The notes under the pieces: generated by a model
What the model was told of the DNA's origin: nothing
What the model saw: only the letters and a program-made list of their open reading frames with translations
The model's database searches: none
Shown: in pieces, positions 45,384-54,698 of the stretch
How positions within the stretch are numbered: the first letter of the stretch is position 1
Layout of the letters: each line of letters starts with the position of its first letter
Position numbers and translations under genes: made by a program
NCBI RefSeq assembly: GCF_022647885.1
Contig: NZ_JALCLM010000001.1
Span: 1-64,000, forward strand
Direction of reading: 5' to 3'
From: Bifidobacterium sp.
GTDB taxonomy: Bacteria; Actinomycetota; Actinomycetes; Actinomycetales; Bifidobacteriaceae
DNA: 64,000 bases

Positions 45384-47075
45384 TTAACTTTCACTGGCAT
45401 AACTTCGGAAGTTCTCGACTCGGTGAAAAGTGATGTAATTACTGTTATGAAAAGAATCTGCGCCATTTATGGCAGTTCTGCTTACCACCAATAAGTCGTC
45501 ATTCTCAATAACAAAACTTGGGTATTGAGCAGCAACGAATGCAGCATCCCCGTTGCTTAAATCAACGATTCTATGCACACTCCTGAATCCTCGTAAATCC
45601 TCAGATACGCTAAGAGACAAAATAGTTCTGGCATTTACATCATCACCAATAATCTCATTGCCAACAGCCCAATACAGCTGCGAGACTGCATCAAAAACGA
45701 CATAGAATTTCGTATTATTCCCACCATTAAACTCAACCACTCCACCGTAATGTAGTTTTTGCAAATCATCATCTACACGCAGCAGCAAAGCCTTGGCGGG
45801 ATTTTTCTGATGCTGCCCAAGTTGCAAACGAAGCATGTCGTACCATGAACCATCAGGACTTCTGAGAACATTGCCTTCAAGCCCTCCGCCGACAATCCCT
45901 GCGTCTTGTTGCAGAGCAGCGCAAGGACTATACAGTTCGCTGAGTTTCCAGTTGCTAGCCACCATCAGGTCATCGGTCACGGCAATTGACAAGATGGCTT
46001 GACGAAAACCCCCTGTTTCCCATGAACCATAGTCAATTGCAGTACAGATGACACCATTCTTTTCGACAACTGGCGTCGGAGCTTTATGCAGACCACCGAC
46101 AGAGCAATGCGCTGAGGCCCTGAATAATGTAATAGGAGCAGACCACGTTTTCCCTTCATCTAGCGATACTCCAAGAAGTAAATCACCGTATTCAGTAGCC
46201 ATGGCTAACATATACAGCTTGCCATTATGAGAGAACAGAGCTCCCCAAAAGCAGGGAAAAATCTCCGTGACATATTGCCACGTTTCGCCGTTATCGGTTG
46301 ACTCAAAGAGAATAGTCAGATTCTGTCCGCCATGCCATTCAAACACGTCCATTGAAACCAATAATTTTCCTGAATCGAGCCTAACAATTGAGGGGCTTGC
46401 AAGAAATCTGCCTGAGAACCTGCACGTCCTATCTTGCGGATGCAGATAATTCACCACAGTCCCAGGGGTATCGCCACATCGACATAATCGAGTATGACTA
46501 GTGCAAGTACCATCTGTTGAGGTTATGCGTATCTCGTAATCATGACCCTCGCTAAGACCTGTGACACGAGCGTATGTCTTGCGTGTCTGTATCTCACCAC
46601 CAGACCCATGCTCGATGTCTCGCCACATCACCTGATAACTCTGATTGGGCTTCATCGCATCCCATGAAGCTCTAAATCCATGATCTTCGGGAATAATCTG
46701 ATGTATATAAATGCGATTATCTACATACTCAGGAATCGGCAGATAATGGGCAAAGTTCCAATTGTTGTTTCCACGCATCAGTGCACGGCTCCTATATATG
46801 GTTTCATCATGCAATACAATAGCTTTCTTGCATTCTTCGCTTGTCACAATCAACAGGGATCGGCTGTCATGGTTATTCATCATGCTTGTGGCATCTGCAG
46901 CAATAATCGCAGAAGAGTCACACGGGCAGGCACTTGAATAGCCGCCTGCACTATCTGCTAGATGAACACCAACAAGCTCAAAACTGCCCAACTCTTCTAC
47001 TTCACAACCATTGTGAAGCATCACTTTCGGTTTCGTATTTCCCTTCATATCAATGCTGAAGTGCACCAAGGACAT
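45384..47075 (-). CDS. BNR/sialidase-fold protein, unclassified hydrolase
   Basis: A protein of 563 residues. An N-terminal part with an Ig/FN3-like domain (about 130-195, FRASWDAMKPNQSYQVMWRD) is followed by a six-bladed propeller with Asp-box motifs ESTDNGETW and SLDEGKTW. The first blade has LASPSIVRLDSGKLLVSMDV instead of the RIP/RLP motif of true sialidases, so the Arg triad is not evident. There is no signal peptide. Position suggests a glycosidase or lyase for a mannoside-linked sugar. Start ATG 47075 lacks a good RBS; ATG 47048 is an alternative. Confidence 0.65.
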   Translation of the reverse strand: MSLVHFSIDMKGNTKPKVMLHNGCEVEELGSFELVGVHLADSAGGYSSACPCDSSAIIAADATSMMNNHDSRSLLIVTSEECKKAIVLHDETIYRSRALMRGNNNWNFAHYLPIPEYVDNRIYIHQIIPEDHGFRASWDAMKPNQSYQVMWRDIEHGSGGEIQTRKTYARVTGLSEGHDYEIRITSTDGTCTSHTRLCRCGDTPGTVVNYLHPQDRTCRFSGRFLASPSIVRLDSGKLLVSMDVFEWHGGQNLTILFESTDNGETWQYVTEIFPCFWGALFSHNGKLYMLAMATEYGDLLLGVSLDEGKTWSAPITLFRASAHCSVGGLHKAPTPVVEKNGVICTAIDYGSWETGGFRQAILSIAVTDDLMVASNWKLSELYSPCAALQQDAGIVGGGLEGNVLRSPDGSWYDMLRLQLGQHQKNPAKALLLRVDDDLQKLHYGGVVEFNGGNNTKFYVVFDAVSQLYWAVGNEIIGDDVNARTILSLSVSEDLRGFRSVHRIVDLSNGDAAFVAAQYPSFVIENDDLLVVSRTAINGADSFHNSNYITFHRVENFRSYASES

Positions 47076-47193
47076 TCAATCATTCAAGGCAACACATGCA
47101 CATCTGATGCAACGCTCACTGTACCCACATATAAGTCCGATGCGAATAAATTAGAAGTGTTTCTCCACAGGTAGGTATTGCACATACGCTTAG

Positions 47194-47212
47194 TCTTCAT
47201 CGGATGAAGACC
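47194..47212 (-). terminator. Short hairpin after small hypothetical gene
   Basis: GTCTTCATC and GATGAAGAC are exact complements with a single base between, just past the stop of the gene at 47214. It may mark the transcript end. Confidence 0.35.
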
Positions 47213-47213
47213 G

Positions 47214-47651
47214 TCAGCTCTTGTCAAGAGCGGGATCGTCGATTGGGACTTGGCTAGGCACTCTCTTAGTCCGCAATAGCTTCCGTATCTTGGTAACAAT
47301 ACTCAGGGGCGTCGGTTTTGTTAATGATCCAGTGATGTCTTTCCAATGATTCAAGTCTGGTAATTCACCTCGTTCCCAATAATCTAGGAATATTGACAAG
47401 ACTTCGTCCTTGTTGTCGCTGATATAGGAATATTGAATGAAAGACCCATCTGCAACAAGCATTCGAATTTCCACCGCAAAAGCACCCAGCACTTGTAGAT
47501 AGGAACTCTCTTGTATTGGCTGGTTCGGTTGCAGAACCATGAAGTCGATATCGTTACGATATAGCCTATCCAACAAGTTTTGGAACAACGCACTCGTTAT
47601 CTCGTCGTCCGCATAAGCACCCTCGTCCGTTTGCAAAACAATGGTATTCAT
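47214..47651 (-). CDS. Hypothetical protein
   Basis: A cytoplasmic protein of 145 residues with no recognised family. Its N-terminal half has an alpha/beta look (MNTIVLQTDEGAYADDE, SALFQNLLDRLYRNDIDFMV), and the C-terminus has a basic stretch (KIRKLLRTKR). The ATG directly follows the stop of the reductase gene, so the two are translationally coupled. It is possibly a small Imm/SseB-like accessory protein, but this is weak. Confidence 0.55.
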   Translation of the reverse strand: MNTIVLQTDEGAYADDEITSALFQNLLDRLYRNDIDFMVLQPNQPIQESSYLQVLGAFAVEIRMLVADGSFIQYSYISDNKDEVLSIFLDYWERGELPDLNHWKDITGSLTKPTPLSIVTKIRKLLRTKRVPSQVPIDDPALDKS

Positions 47652-48266
47652 TTACTGGCCCCATTTCTCCACACCATCTCTGGTCACTTGATATCGAGTA
47701 CAAACAAAGTCATTATTCACAGCTGTTTCGAGTAGTTGCAGCTGTATCTTCCTCGGTAATAACTGTTGCCCTGAACCTAATGTCACAGGAGCAAACTGTA
47801 TCCAGATTTCATCAAGTAATCCCACATCAGCAAATTGCCCAGCTAAGTCTCCGCCACCCATAACCCATACGTTGTTTCTTCGACCCTGTTGAGTGGTGTT
47901 CTGCTCAACTGTTCCAACAGTTTCCACAGGAGTATTATCTGCATACTCTTCTGCACTCGTTACTATATCGGTGAAATGGTCACTTATATTGCCTTGAACG
48001 AGATGAATATTCGCACCTTCAGGAACGCGCATTTCCTTGTGAGAAAAGACCCATGTTGGTAAGTCATATTCCCAGGTTGTTTGGTGGTCGAGCAACCACC
48101 GATATGTAGAACTCCCCATCACCAGAGCCCCAATTGAGCGAATAAATGAGGTATATGACATCGGTCCATCTTCAGCAAAGTCTTGCGCAAACAGCCAATC
48201 TAGACTGTGTTCCGATGTTGCAAGAAATCCGTCAAGACTTGAAGCAGTATAGAAATATGTCTTCAT
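47652..48266 (-). CDS. RibD/DHFR-like reductase
   Basis: A dihydrofolate-reductase-fold protein of 204 residues beginning MKTYFYTASSLDGFLATSEH, with SIGALVMGSSTYRWLL and VWVMGGGDLAGQFADVGLLD, the RibD C-terminal pattern that binds NADPH. Such stand-alone proteins have no settled substrate. No Shine-Dalgarno is seen before ATG 48266; TATGAT lies six bases upstream, so the mRNA may be leaderless. It is coupled to the downstream hypothetical gene. Confidence 0.8.
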   Translation of the reverse strand: MKTYFYTASSLDGFLATSEHSLDWLFAQDFAEDGPMSYTSFIRSIGALVMGSSTYRWLLDHQTTWEYDLPTWVFSHKEMRVPEGANIHLVQGNISDHFTDIVTSAEEYADNTPVETVGTVEQNTTQQGRRNNVWVMGGGDLAGQFADVGLLDEIWIQFAPVTLGSGQQLLPRKIQLQLLETAVNNDFVCTRYQVTRDGVEKWGQ

Positions 48267-48356
48267 AAAATAATCATATAGTGACCGCCGTGAATCACCG
48301 AGTGCTGCGATGCATAGGTAGCAACACTCGTCCTGCCACATGATAGTGCTGTATGT

Positions 48357-49379
48357 CTAATCGGGAAAGGATGTAAGAAGGCGCGGCTCGAAGTTTGGCT
48401 CGCTTTTGATTTGCTCATCTTTCGAAAGCTTCACCGGCAAAGTATACGATAGCCTTGAGAGCTGTTTACCACTCATTTTTTCAACTAGCACATGAACAAT
48501 AGTTTCAGATAATTCCTTATACGGCTGCACTACTGTTGGGAGCTCCGGATATGCAGTTTGATAAATGAACGATCCGTCATAACCGAAAAGAAATAAATCT
48601 TGCGGTATTTGTATACCTCGTTCAAGAGCTTTCTTTTGAAAAGCTAAAGCAACCAAATCAGAGGCAAAGATACCATCAACTTCAGGGTTCTCGTTAAAGA
48701 AGTCATCAGCAGTTTCAAGATATGTTTGAAACTCGAACTGATTGAGTTTGAGCTCGTATGTTAAACAGCGAATACCATTTGCCTTCATCTGCTCGGCAAA
48801 AACCTGATGTCGTTGAGAAGAGGGAGAAAGAACTTTAGAATTTGCAACAAGTTGAACAACATTTTTGCAGTTCCTCTCCATCATCGCCTGAGCAGCGAGT
48901 ATTCCACCTTGTGTGTGATTGGCACTCACAACAGGAATATCATCCGCGAGCCAGCGGTCAAGAGCGACAATGGGAGCATCGATGTCTTTGTAGTTAATAT
49001 CCACCGAGTGACTTCCGATAATTATTCCATCAACTTTATTGCCAATCAGCAAATCGATATATTTTTGCTCTTTAACTGAAGAATGCATCGTATTACATAG
49101 GATCATCCGATAGCCATTCTTATCGAGCTCGTCTTCAATTAATGAGGCCATTTTGGCGAAGAATGGCTGTGTAACATCTGGAATAACCAAACCAACGATA
49201 TTTGTCTTATTGCTATACAAGCTACGTGCTATCTGGTTCGGCCGGTAATGGAGAAAATCAATGGCCTGTTGAATGTTGTCACGCGTCTGTTGAGATATAT
49301 AACCTCGATTATTGAGGTAACGCGAAACGGTGTTCTTAGAAACCTTCGCGAGTTCTGCAACATCTGTTATGGTGGCCAT
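48357..49379 (-). CDS. LacI-family transcriptional regulator
   Basis: A regulator of 340 residues. The HTH is TITDVAELAKVSKNTVSRYL with NNRGYISQQT, as in sucrose/fructan repressors; the hinge is RPNQIARSLYSNKT. ATG 49379 follows GAAGGA. It lies just downstream of the GH32/ABC operon, its likely target through the sites at 54470 and 54571. It may also control itself through the inverted repeat at 49424-49464. Confidence 0.9.
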   Translation of the reverse strand: MATITDVAELAKVSKNTVSRYLNNRGYISQQTRDNIQQAIDFLHYRPNQIARSLYSNKTNIVGLVIPDVTQPFFAKMASLIEDELDKNGYRMILCNTMHSSVKEQKYIDLLIGNKVDGIIIGSHSVDINYKDIDAPIVALDRWLADDIPVVSANHTQGGILAAQAMMERNCKNVVQLVANSKVLSPSSQRHQVFAEQMKANGIRCLTYELKLNQFEFQTYLETADDFFNENPEVDGIFASDLVALAFQKKALERGIQIPQDLFLFGYDGSFIYQTAYPELPTVVQPYKELSETIVHVLVEKMSGKQLSRLSYTLPVKLSKDEQIKSEPNFEPRLLTSFPD

Positions 49380-49423
49380 CACACATTCCTTCGCAGTGTC
49401 AAGACAAATCAGTGCGGTAAAGC

Positions 49424-49464
49424 CGTTATAAACTTCTTTGCCTATTCCAACGCAAGTTTATACG
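49424..49464. promoter_or_regulatory. Inverted repeat upstream of LacI gene
   Basis: CGTTATAAAC (49424-49433) and GTTTATACG (49456-49464) form an imperfect inverted repeat 45 nt upstream of the LacI start. It differs from the TTAACCGRTTGA sites, so it could bind another protein. Confidence 0.3.
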
Positions 49465-49555
49465 ATGATGTCTTATTGCCTTGATGTATTTCTTATTCAT
49501 TATGTTCTTTCAAAGAACACTTACAGTTTCACTGTCGCGTCCATTACTATCAGCG

Positions 49556-51046
49556 TTATTCCCCGCGAGGCTCTTGCATTCCAAAACTGAGAACATGCTT
49601 CAGCACTGCTTCTCCCCCAATAGCCTTGATTTCGATTCTATTCTGCGATGAAGGCGCAAAAATATTCAGCGAATGAACGTTTGTGAACTCATCGATAAAT
49701 ATCTCTAACGAACTCTGATCCGAATACATATGAACATCTAACTGATGTTTACCGAACACATTAAGAGGACTTTTTGAAATTCCTTGGCTCCATCCATCGG
49801 CATTATTCCTATCGACCAGTACTAAACCGTGTGCCAAATCAACAGTACAAGTAGTTTGTTTGCCCTCACCTTTTCTGAGTGACAGCTCAATTGAGGATGC
49901 TCGAGTCCGGAGCATGTCAATCACCAATGACATTTCAAACGAGACACCGTCACCCGCTTGAATGTCTACCACTTGATTCTGCGTAACATGCAACTCGGAG
50001 ACCGAACGCCTATCACCTCTCAGACTTTGCAGTTCACTCACTGGAACGAAACTCAATCTCCCGTCATCGCGAATCTCTATTTCTCTGGGGACACCAAACG
50101 AACCACACCAACCTTCTTGATATGTTGGACCCCAATCCTTCCAGTCCTTCATCCACTGCCACTCATTAGCCCAACCGACCATGATTCTACGGTTGTCTTG
50201 AGCTAAAAAGGTTTGTGGGGCATAAAAATCTAGGCCCCAATCTATTTCATCATTTGTATGGCTCACGAACTTTCCTGTGGTGTAGTCAAAATCACCAACA
50301 AAATACACAACTTTTCTCTCCCCAGCCCCGATTGGAGAACATAGCAAAACCCACTTCGTGCCAAGTTGGAAGAAATCTGGGCACTCCCACATATTGCCCC
50401 ATTCTCCCCTAGACTCGAACAAAACATTCTTATACTCCCAGTGCAGCAAATCCCGAGAGCAATATAACAATGCCTGAGCATGGCCTTCACGCTGTGCGCC
50501 ACACACTAGGTAATAAGTGCCCTCATGCTCCCACACTTTAGGATCCCTAAAGCAGTCCTGAGGGACATCACTTGGTGGCACAATTACAGGATTGCCAGCA
50601 TACTTCGTAAAATGAATACCATCATCACTCATTGCAACATTTTGTGTTTGACGTAACCCTGTACCTTGATTAGAACAACCTGTATACAGCAGATAGAGCT
50701 TCCCATCTTTTTCAATTGCAGAACCTGAAAAACATCCACCCTGCTCATGGTCATCGTAGAATTCGCTCGGCGCTAAAGCTACAGGCAGGTACTTCCAATG
50801 GACAAGATCCGTACTGACTGCATGTCCCCAATACATTTTGCCCCAAAACCCGCTGAAGGGATTGAATTGGAAGAAGAGATGATATTCTCCTCTAAAATAA
50901 ATCAATCCATTCGGGTCGTTAATCCATCCGCATTGACCCATGAAATGGTAACGCTGACGCATACCTGCTTGAGCGACCGTGGTTACGTGCCGGTCAATGA
51001 ACTTTTGTGCCTCTTCGATGGAGGCATGCATGAGGTTTTGAGACAT
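49556..51046 (-). CDS. GH32 beta-fructofuranosidase
   Basis: A GH32 enzyme of 496 residues: nucleophile Asp44 in WINDPNG, transition-state stabiliser Asp168 in CFRDPKV, acid/base Glu221 in MWECPDFF. A five-bladed propeller is followed by a C-terminal beta sandwich (FEMSLVIDMLRTR, LEIFIDEF). There is no signal peptide. It should release fructose from imported short fructans, sucrose or inulobiose. It is the last gene of the importer operon, 31 nt after the permease, and lies opposite the GH91 gene. Confidence 0.9.
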   Translation of the reverse strand: MSQNLMHASIEEAQKFIDRHVTTVAQAGMRQRYHFMGQCGWINDPNGLIYFRGEYHLFFQFNPFSGFWGKMYWGHAVSTDLVHWKYLPVALAPSEFYDDHEQGGCFSGSAIEKDGKLYLLYTGCSNQGTGLRQTQNVAMSDDGIHFTKYAGNPVIVPPSDVPQDCFRDPKVWEHEGTYYLVCGAQREGHAQALLYCSRDLLHWEYKNVLFESRGEWGNMWECPDFFQLGTKWVLLCSPIGAGERKVVYFVGDFDYTTGKFVSHTNDEIDWGLDFYAPQTFLAQDNRRIMVGWANEWQWMKDWKDWGPTYQEGWCGSFGVPREIEIRDDGRLSFVPVSELQSLRGDRRSVSELHVTQNQVVDIQAGDGVSFEMSLVIDMLRTRASSIELSLRKGEGKQTTCTVDLAHGLVLVDRNNADGWSQGISKSPLNVFGKHQLDVHMYSDQSSLEIFIDEFTNVHSLNIFAPSSQNRIEIKAIGGEAVLKHVLSFGMQEPRGE

Positions 51047-51077
51047 AAGAGTTCCCTCTCTTGTTGATTCTTTCTAA

Positions 51078-51932
51078 CTATCCCTTAACGGATCCCGCAA
51101 GCATTCCGGATACTAAATACCGTTGAAGGAAGAAGGAAATAATTATTACGGGGAAGGAGAAGAGTACCGCGGCACCCGTCATTGGACCAAGATCAAGATT
51201 ATATGAAGTCAAGAACTCAGAGAGTGCGACTGGAACCGTTTTGGCATCGCTACTAGTAAGCAACAGCGCTACAAGGAAGTCGTTCCAAGCCAAGAGGAAT
51301 GTGAAAATTCCTGTAGAAATCAAACTTGGAGTAACCACGGGAAGGATGACTCGAATGAACGATTTTAGTGGCCCTGCACCATCCACAGCAGCAGCTTCAT
51401 CAAGTTCAACTGGGACTTCCTTAAAGAAACTAATCATCATCCACAGCACAAAAGGCATATTGACACCCGCATAAACAATACATAGCACCGGCAGATAGTC
51501 ATAAAATCCAAATTGCTGCACCAAACCGTATATTGGAACTACGATGCTCGACATAGGAATCATTTTTAGACACAGCACCAACACCAACAAAAAATTGCTA
51601 AATCGTGAGACTGCAGTACGTGATATTGCATATGAAGCCAAGGACCCAAGAAGTAGACAAATTATGGTACTAACCAAGGCTGCAATAAAACTGTTTGCAA
51701 AATTTGTGCCAATATCTGACGTTTGGAAGACGCTGCGATAATTCTCTAACGACCATCTCTCAGGAAAGAACGTTGGATTTACCGATATGACCTCGTTCGA
51801 TGGTTTAAACGAGGAAAACAGCATATACAAATATGGAAAAACGAAAGCTAGCAGAAATATTCCTGCAAGCACATACATTGCTATCATCCAGAAATTGTCG
51901 CTCTTATTACGACCAAACCGTTCGTGGAACAT
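51078..51932 (-). CDS. Sugar ABC transporter permease (MalG type)
   Basis: A permease of 284 residues with six helices and EAA loop LDEAAAVDGAGPLKSFIRVI, then LP. ATG 51932 lies 4 nt after the stop of the previous permease, and the frame upstream lacks a better start. It forms the fructan-type importer with its partner. Confidence 0.88.
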   Translation of the reverse strand: MFHERFGRNKSDNFWMIAMYVLAGIFLLAFVFPYLYMLFSSFKPSNEVISVNPTFFPERWSLENYRSVFQTSDIGTNFANSFIAALVSTIICLLLGSLASYAISRTAVSRFSNFLLVLVLCLKMIPMSSIVVPIYGLVQQFGFYDYLPVLCIVYAGVNMPFVLWMMISFFKEVPVELDEAAAVDGAGPLKSFIRVILPVVTPSLISTGIFTFLLAWNDFLVALLLTSSDAKTVPVALSEFLTSYNLDLGPMTGAAVLFSFPVIIISFFLQRYLVSGMLAGSVKG

Positions 51933-51936
51933 AATA

Positions 51937-52875
51937 CTAATCCCTATTCTGCTTGTGCTGCGCAAAAAGCGTGAGACCTATTAACACAATGATGAAAATA
52001 ACAGCCATAGCACTGGCGTATCCCACATCCCCATAGCGCTGAAGCATTTTATAAATCTGGACACTCAATAATTCAGACGATCCTTGTGGACCCCCCTGAG
52101 TCATTGCCCAGATAATATCGAAAGTTCTAGCAGCATCAATAACTCTGATCACTAATGTGCTAAATAGCACGCCCTTGATACTGGGCAGAATTATTTTAGT
52201 GATTATTTGCCACTTATTCGCACCTTCGACAGCAGCAGATTCATACAGGCTTTCTGGAATCGACTGAATTCCGGCGAGAAACATGAGCATCATGAATGGT
52301 GTGGTTAGCCAGACGTCCGCGATAATGCACGCTAATAACGAGAACCTAGAATCTGCAAGCCACAAAATACTATCTGTTGATTGGATGATGCCTACTTTGA
52401 CAAGCAATACATTCACGATTCCAAATTGGCTGCTCAACATGAATTTCCAGACAAGACCAGCCACAAGAGGAGCAATCATCAGTGGGGAAAGCAAAAAGGT
52501 CCGAATCGCCTTAAATCCTCGGTACTTATTTGTAAGAATTACTGCAAGCACAAGACCTAAAACAGTCTCTAAACCTACGGCAACCACGACATATACCAAG
52601 GTATGGAGTGAACCTGATTGAAATTGTTGCGAAGTAAACGCTTTTATATAATTCGCAAACCCAATAAATGTACGCCCTTCATAGTTATCCCCGACAGCGA
52701 AGAAGCTATCATAAACCAATTTGAGCAAAGGAAATAAGAGAAAAGCAACCATGAATAAACCGGCAGGTAGGAAGAAAAAACCTAGAGTTTTCCTTTCTAT
52801 CGTTGAGCTCAGCATCCGTCGTTTCTTGGGAACAGTATGAGAAAAATTATCTTTCCTGTGTAGATTTATAATCAT
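51937..52875 (-). CDS. Sugar ABC transporter permease (MalF type)
   Basis: A permease of 312 residues with six helices, a FLLSPLMIAPLVAGLVWKFM segment and EAA loop YESAAVEGANKWQIITKIIL. AAGGAA precedes the ATG. It is separated from the binding-protein gene by a 75-nt spacer with a strong hairpin. Confidence 0.88.
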   Translation of the reverse strand: MIINLHRKDNFSHTVPKKRRMLSSTIERKTLGFFFLPAGLFMVAFLLFPLLKLVYDSFFAVGDNYEGRTFIGFANYIKAFTSQQFQSGSLHTLVYVVVAVGLETVLGLVLAVILTNKYRGFKAIRTFLLSPLMIAPLVAGLVWKFMLSSQFGIVNVLLVKVGIIQSTDSILWLADSRFSLLACIIADVWLTTPFMMLMFLAGIQSIPESLYESAAVEGANKWQIITKIILPSIKGVLFSTLVIRVIDAARTFDIIWAMTQGGPQGSSELLSVQIYKMLQRYGDVGYASAMAVIFIIVLIGLTLFAQHKQNRD

Positions 52876-52898
52876 GTTTATTCCTTGAAAAAATCAAT

Positions 52899-52942
52899 AA
52901 GGGGCACAACAATTTCAGATCACTGATTAGTGAGTGCCCCTT
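52899..52942 (-). terminator. Attenuator-like hairpin after binding-protein gene
   Basis: AAGGGGCAC (52899-52907) pairs with GTGCCCCTT (52934-52942); an inner TCACT/AGTGA stem extends it. No U-run follows. It likely lowers downstream expression or protects the upstream mRNA. Confidence 0.6.
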
Positions 52943-52950
52943 AAGAATTG

Positions 52951-54222
52951 CTAACCCAACAAATCTTCTATCGACTGTTGTGCTTTGCTCAATTCATCCT
53001 TTGTATTCGCGCCCTTAAGCGAATTCTGAACAAGTGGAGACAGAATTTCAGTTTCTATTTCAGTCCACATTTTCGTTGCAGGACGATTCTGCGTTTGTTT
53101 CGCAGCTAGTGTTGTTTCCAATGCTTTTACATGAGCATATTTAGCATTGTCTTCATACTTTGCAAAAACACTCTTTCTCGCAGCAACACCAAGTGTCTCC
53201 ATATACCCTTCGTTCTTCCCATACATAAACTCCAAGTATTTCTTAGCAATATCCTGCTTTTTTGAATTCTTCATTACTACTTCATACCAAGGTCCAGGAA
53301 TGGCCCCAACCCCCGCTGATCCTGCAATCATTGGTGCAGCGCCAACCTTATCGCCTAGTTCTTCTGCGGAAGACAGGTAGAAGTGAGCCCAAGTTAGCTG
53401 CATAGCAATTTTTCCTTGATTGAACATATTTGAAATTTCGCTTGTGCCCAATGAGAGGTAGTCAGCTGGTATTGACCCATCTTTAACAAGATCGCGCATG
53501 TAATCAAGTGCTTGTGAGTATGCTTTATCACCGAGGTTGGGCTTGTTACCCTTACCCAATACCAGATTGTTTGCGCCAGCTTGCGTTGCAAATTCGAGCC
53601 AACCTGTTACGGAATCAGCACCCGTCTGACCGATGATGGCAGTCCCATACATATCGTCTTTTGTAAAGAATTTTGCTGTATCCCGATACTCTGCCCAAGT
53701 CGTTGGAACTTTAAGATCATAGCCGTATTGCTCTTTAAAAGCTGTTTTATTAGCTTCATTTTCAAAGAGATCTTTTCTATAGAGAAGAATTTTGGCATTA
53801 GTCCAAGTCGGTATTCCTAATAATTTCCCGTCGATAGTGCCACCCTCTTTTAGCTGTGGCATAAGATCACTTTCTTCACTGCTTGAAAGCACACCGTCAA
53901 CCGATGAGAGACCTTTAGCGAGAGCAGGGAACCACAACACGTCAATGACGGCTAAGTCATGAGTTGCCTTGCTTGAGTCTGTTTCTGCCTTCAACTTATC
54001 GTACAAACCCGAGTAAGGAGAAGTGTCGATGTTAATTTTGTAGCCTGTTTCTTTTTCGAACTCTGCAGCGTTACTACGAGCAACTTTTTCTGCAGGGCCG
54101 CCGCCCTCTACGAGAATACTAAGAGTTTTGCTTTCTGCACTCGAACTACCACACGCAGCGAGCGAAAGCACAGCAGCAGCTGTAACAACCACTGATATCA
54201 GTGTTTGCATCTTATGTTTCAT
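52951..54222 (-). CDS. Sugar ABC transporter substrate-binding lipoprotein
   Basis: A family 1 binding protein of 423 residues. ATG 54222 (MKHKMQTLISVVVTAAAVLS) follows GAAAGG and gives a proper lipoprotein signal with LAAC lipobox; an open frame continues upstream to 54399 but would spoil it. It contains EKETGYKINIDTSPYSGLYD and KKYLEFMYGKNEGYMETLG. It is the first gene of the importer/GH32 operon and divergent from GH91. No ATPase gene accompanies it. Confidence 0.88.
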   Translation of the reverse strand: MKHKMQTLISVVVTAAAVLSLAACGSSSAESKTLSILVEGGGPAEKVARSNAAEFEKETGYKINIDTSPYSGLYDKLKAETDSSKATHDLAVIDVLWFPALAKGLSSVDGVLSSSEESDLMPQLKEGGTIDGKLLGIPTWTNAKILLYRKDLFENEANKTAFKEQYGYDLKVPTTWAEYRDTAKFFTKDDMYGTAIIGQTGADSVTGWLEFATQAGANNLVLGKGNKPNLGDKAYSQALDYMRDLVKDGSIPADYLSLGTSEISNMFNQGKIAMQLTWAHFYLSSAEELGDKVGAAPMIAGSAGVGAIPGPWYEVVMKNSKKQDIAKKYLEFMYGKNEGYMETLGVAARKSVFAKYEDNAKYAHVKALETTLAAKQTQNRPATKMWTEIETEILSPLVQNSLKGANTKDELSKAQQSIEDLLG

Positions 54223-54444
54223 CTTTGAACCTTTCTCAGTAACAAGAAACGATGCGTATTGAGTTGTATGTTGCGACTTGAGTGTCTGCTCTATGCACAG
54301 CTTGAATGGCGAACAAATGTTTTTAAGACTCACGACTATGTGTAGTTTTGTAAAACTCTTTTCTCTTACACTGCCACAAATCTGCACTCTCTTGTTCATC
54401 TCACTGCATTGTCGAGATGAACGAACCCAGCAACAACATGGTCA

Positions 54445-54473
54445 AGAATATCCCAGTTTAAAAAATATGTCAA
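54445..54473 (-). promoter_or_regulatory. Promoter of fructan importer operon
   Basis: Minus strand: TTGACA (54468-54473), 17-nt spacer, TATTCT (54445-54450), overlapped by the operator at 54470. The same -35/operator layout occurs at 40086-40122. Confidence 0.65.
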
Positions 54474-54481
54474 CCGATTAA
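54470..54481. promoter_or_regulatory. LacI-type operator
   Basis: TCAACCGATTAA overlaps the importer -35. Confidence 0.65.
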
Positions 54482-54570
54482 CATATTACATAATCCCGAA
54501 TGATATTTCTTTGCTACAACAGTAATATTTCTTTTATTGGTATATAATATCTCTGTGATATGCATACATG

Positions 54571-54582
54571 TTCATCGGTTAA
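54571..54582. promoter_or_regulatory. LacI-type operator, GH91 side
   Basis: TTCATCGGTTAA is the reverse-oriented relative of the importer site, about 100 bp away and just before a -10-like TATACT (54596-54601). Paired sites could allow DNA looping between two repressor dimers. The remaining bases of 54223-54698 are AT-rich and hold no gene. Confidence 0.5.
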
Positions 54583-54698
54583 TCTAAATAGCTCTTATAC
54601 TTTGCTTCATCGCAGAAACATAGTAAAGAATCAATAGAGCTGGCGAATCCCGGTAAACATGTAATGCCGAGCAAGACATCAGCATCAAGGAGGACGAG

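Noticed and set aside
45384-47075. Naming the BNR protein a sialidase
   Set aside because: The RIP/RLP motif and an arginine triad are not evident, no sialic-acid catabolic genes are nearby, and there is no export signal.
52951-54399. Long version of the fructan binding protein
   Set aside because: The upstream 59 codons lack a ribosome binding site and would bury the lipoprotein signal; ATG 54222 has GAAAGG.
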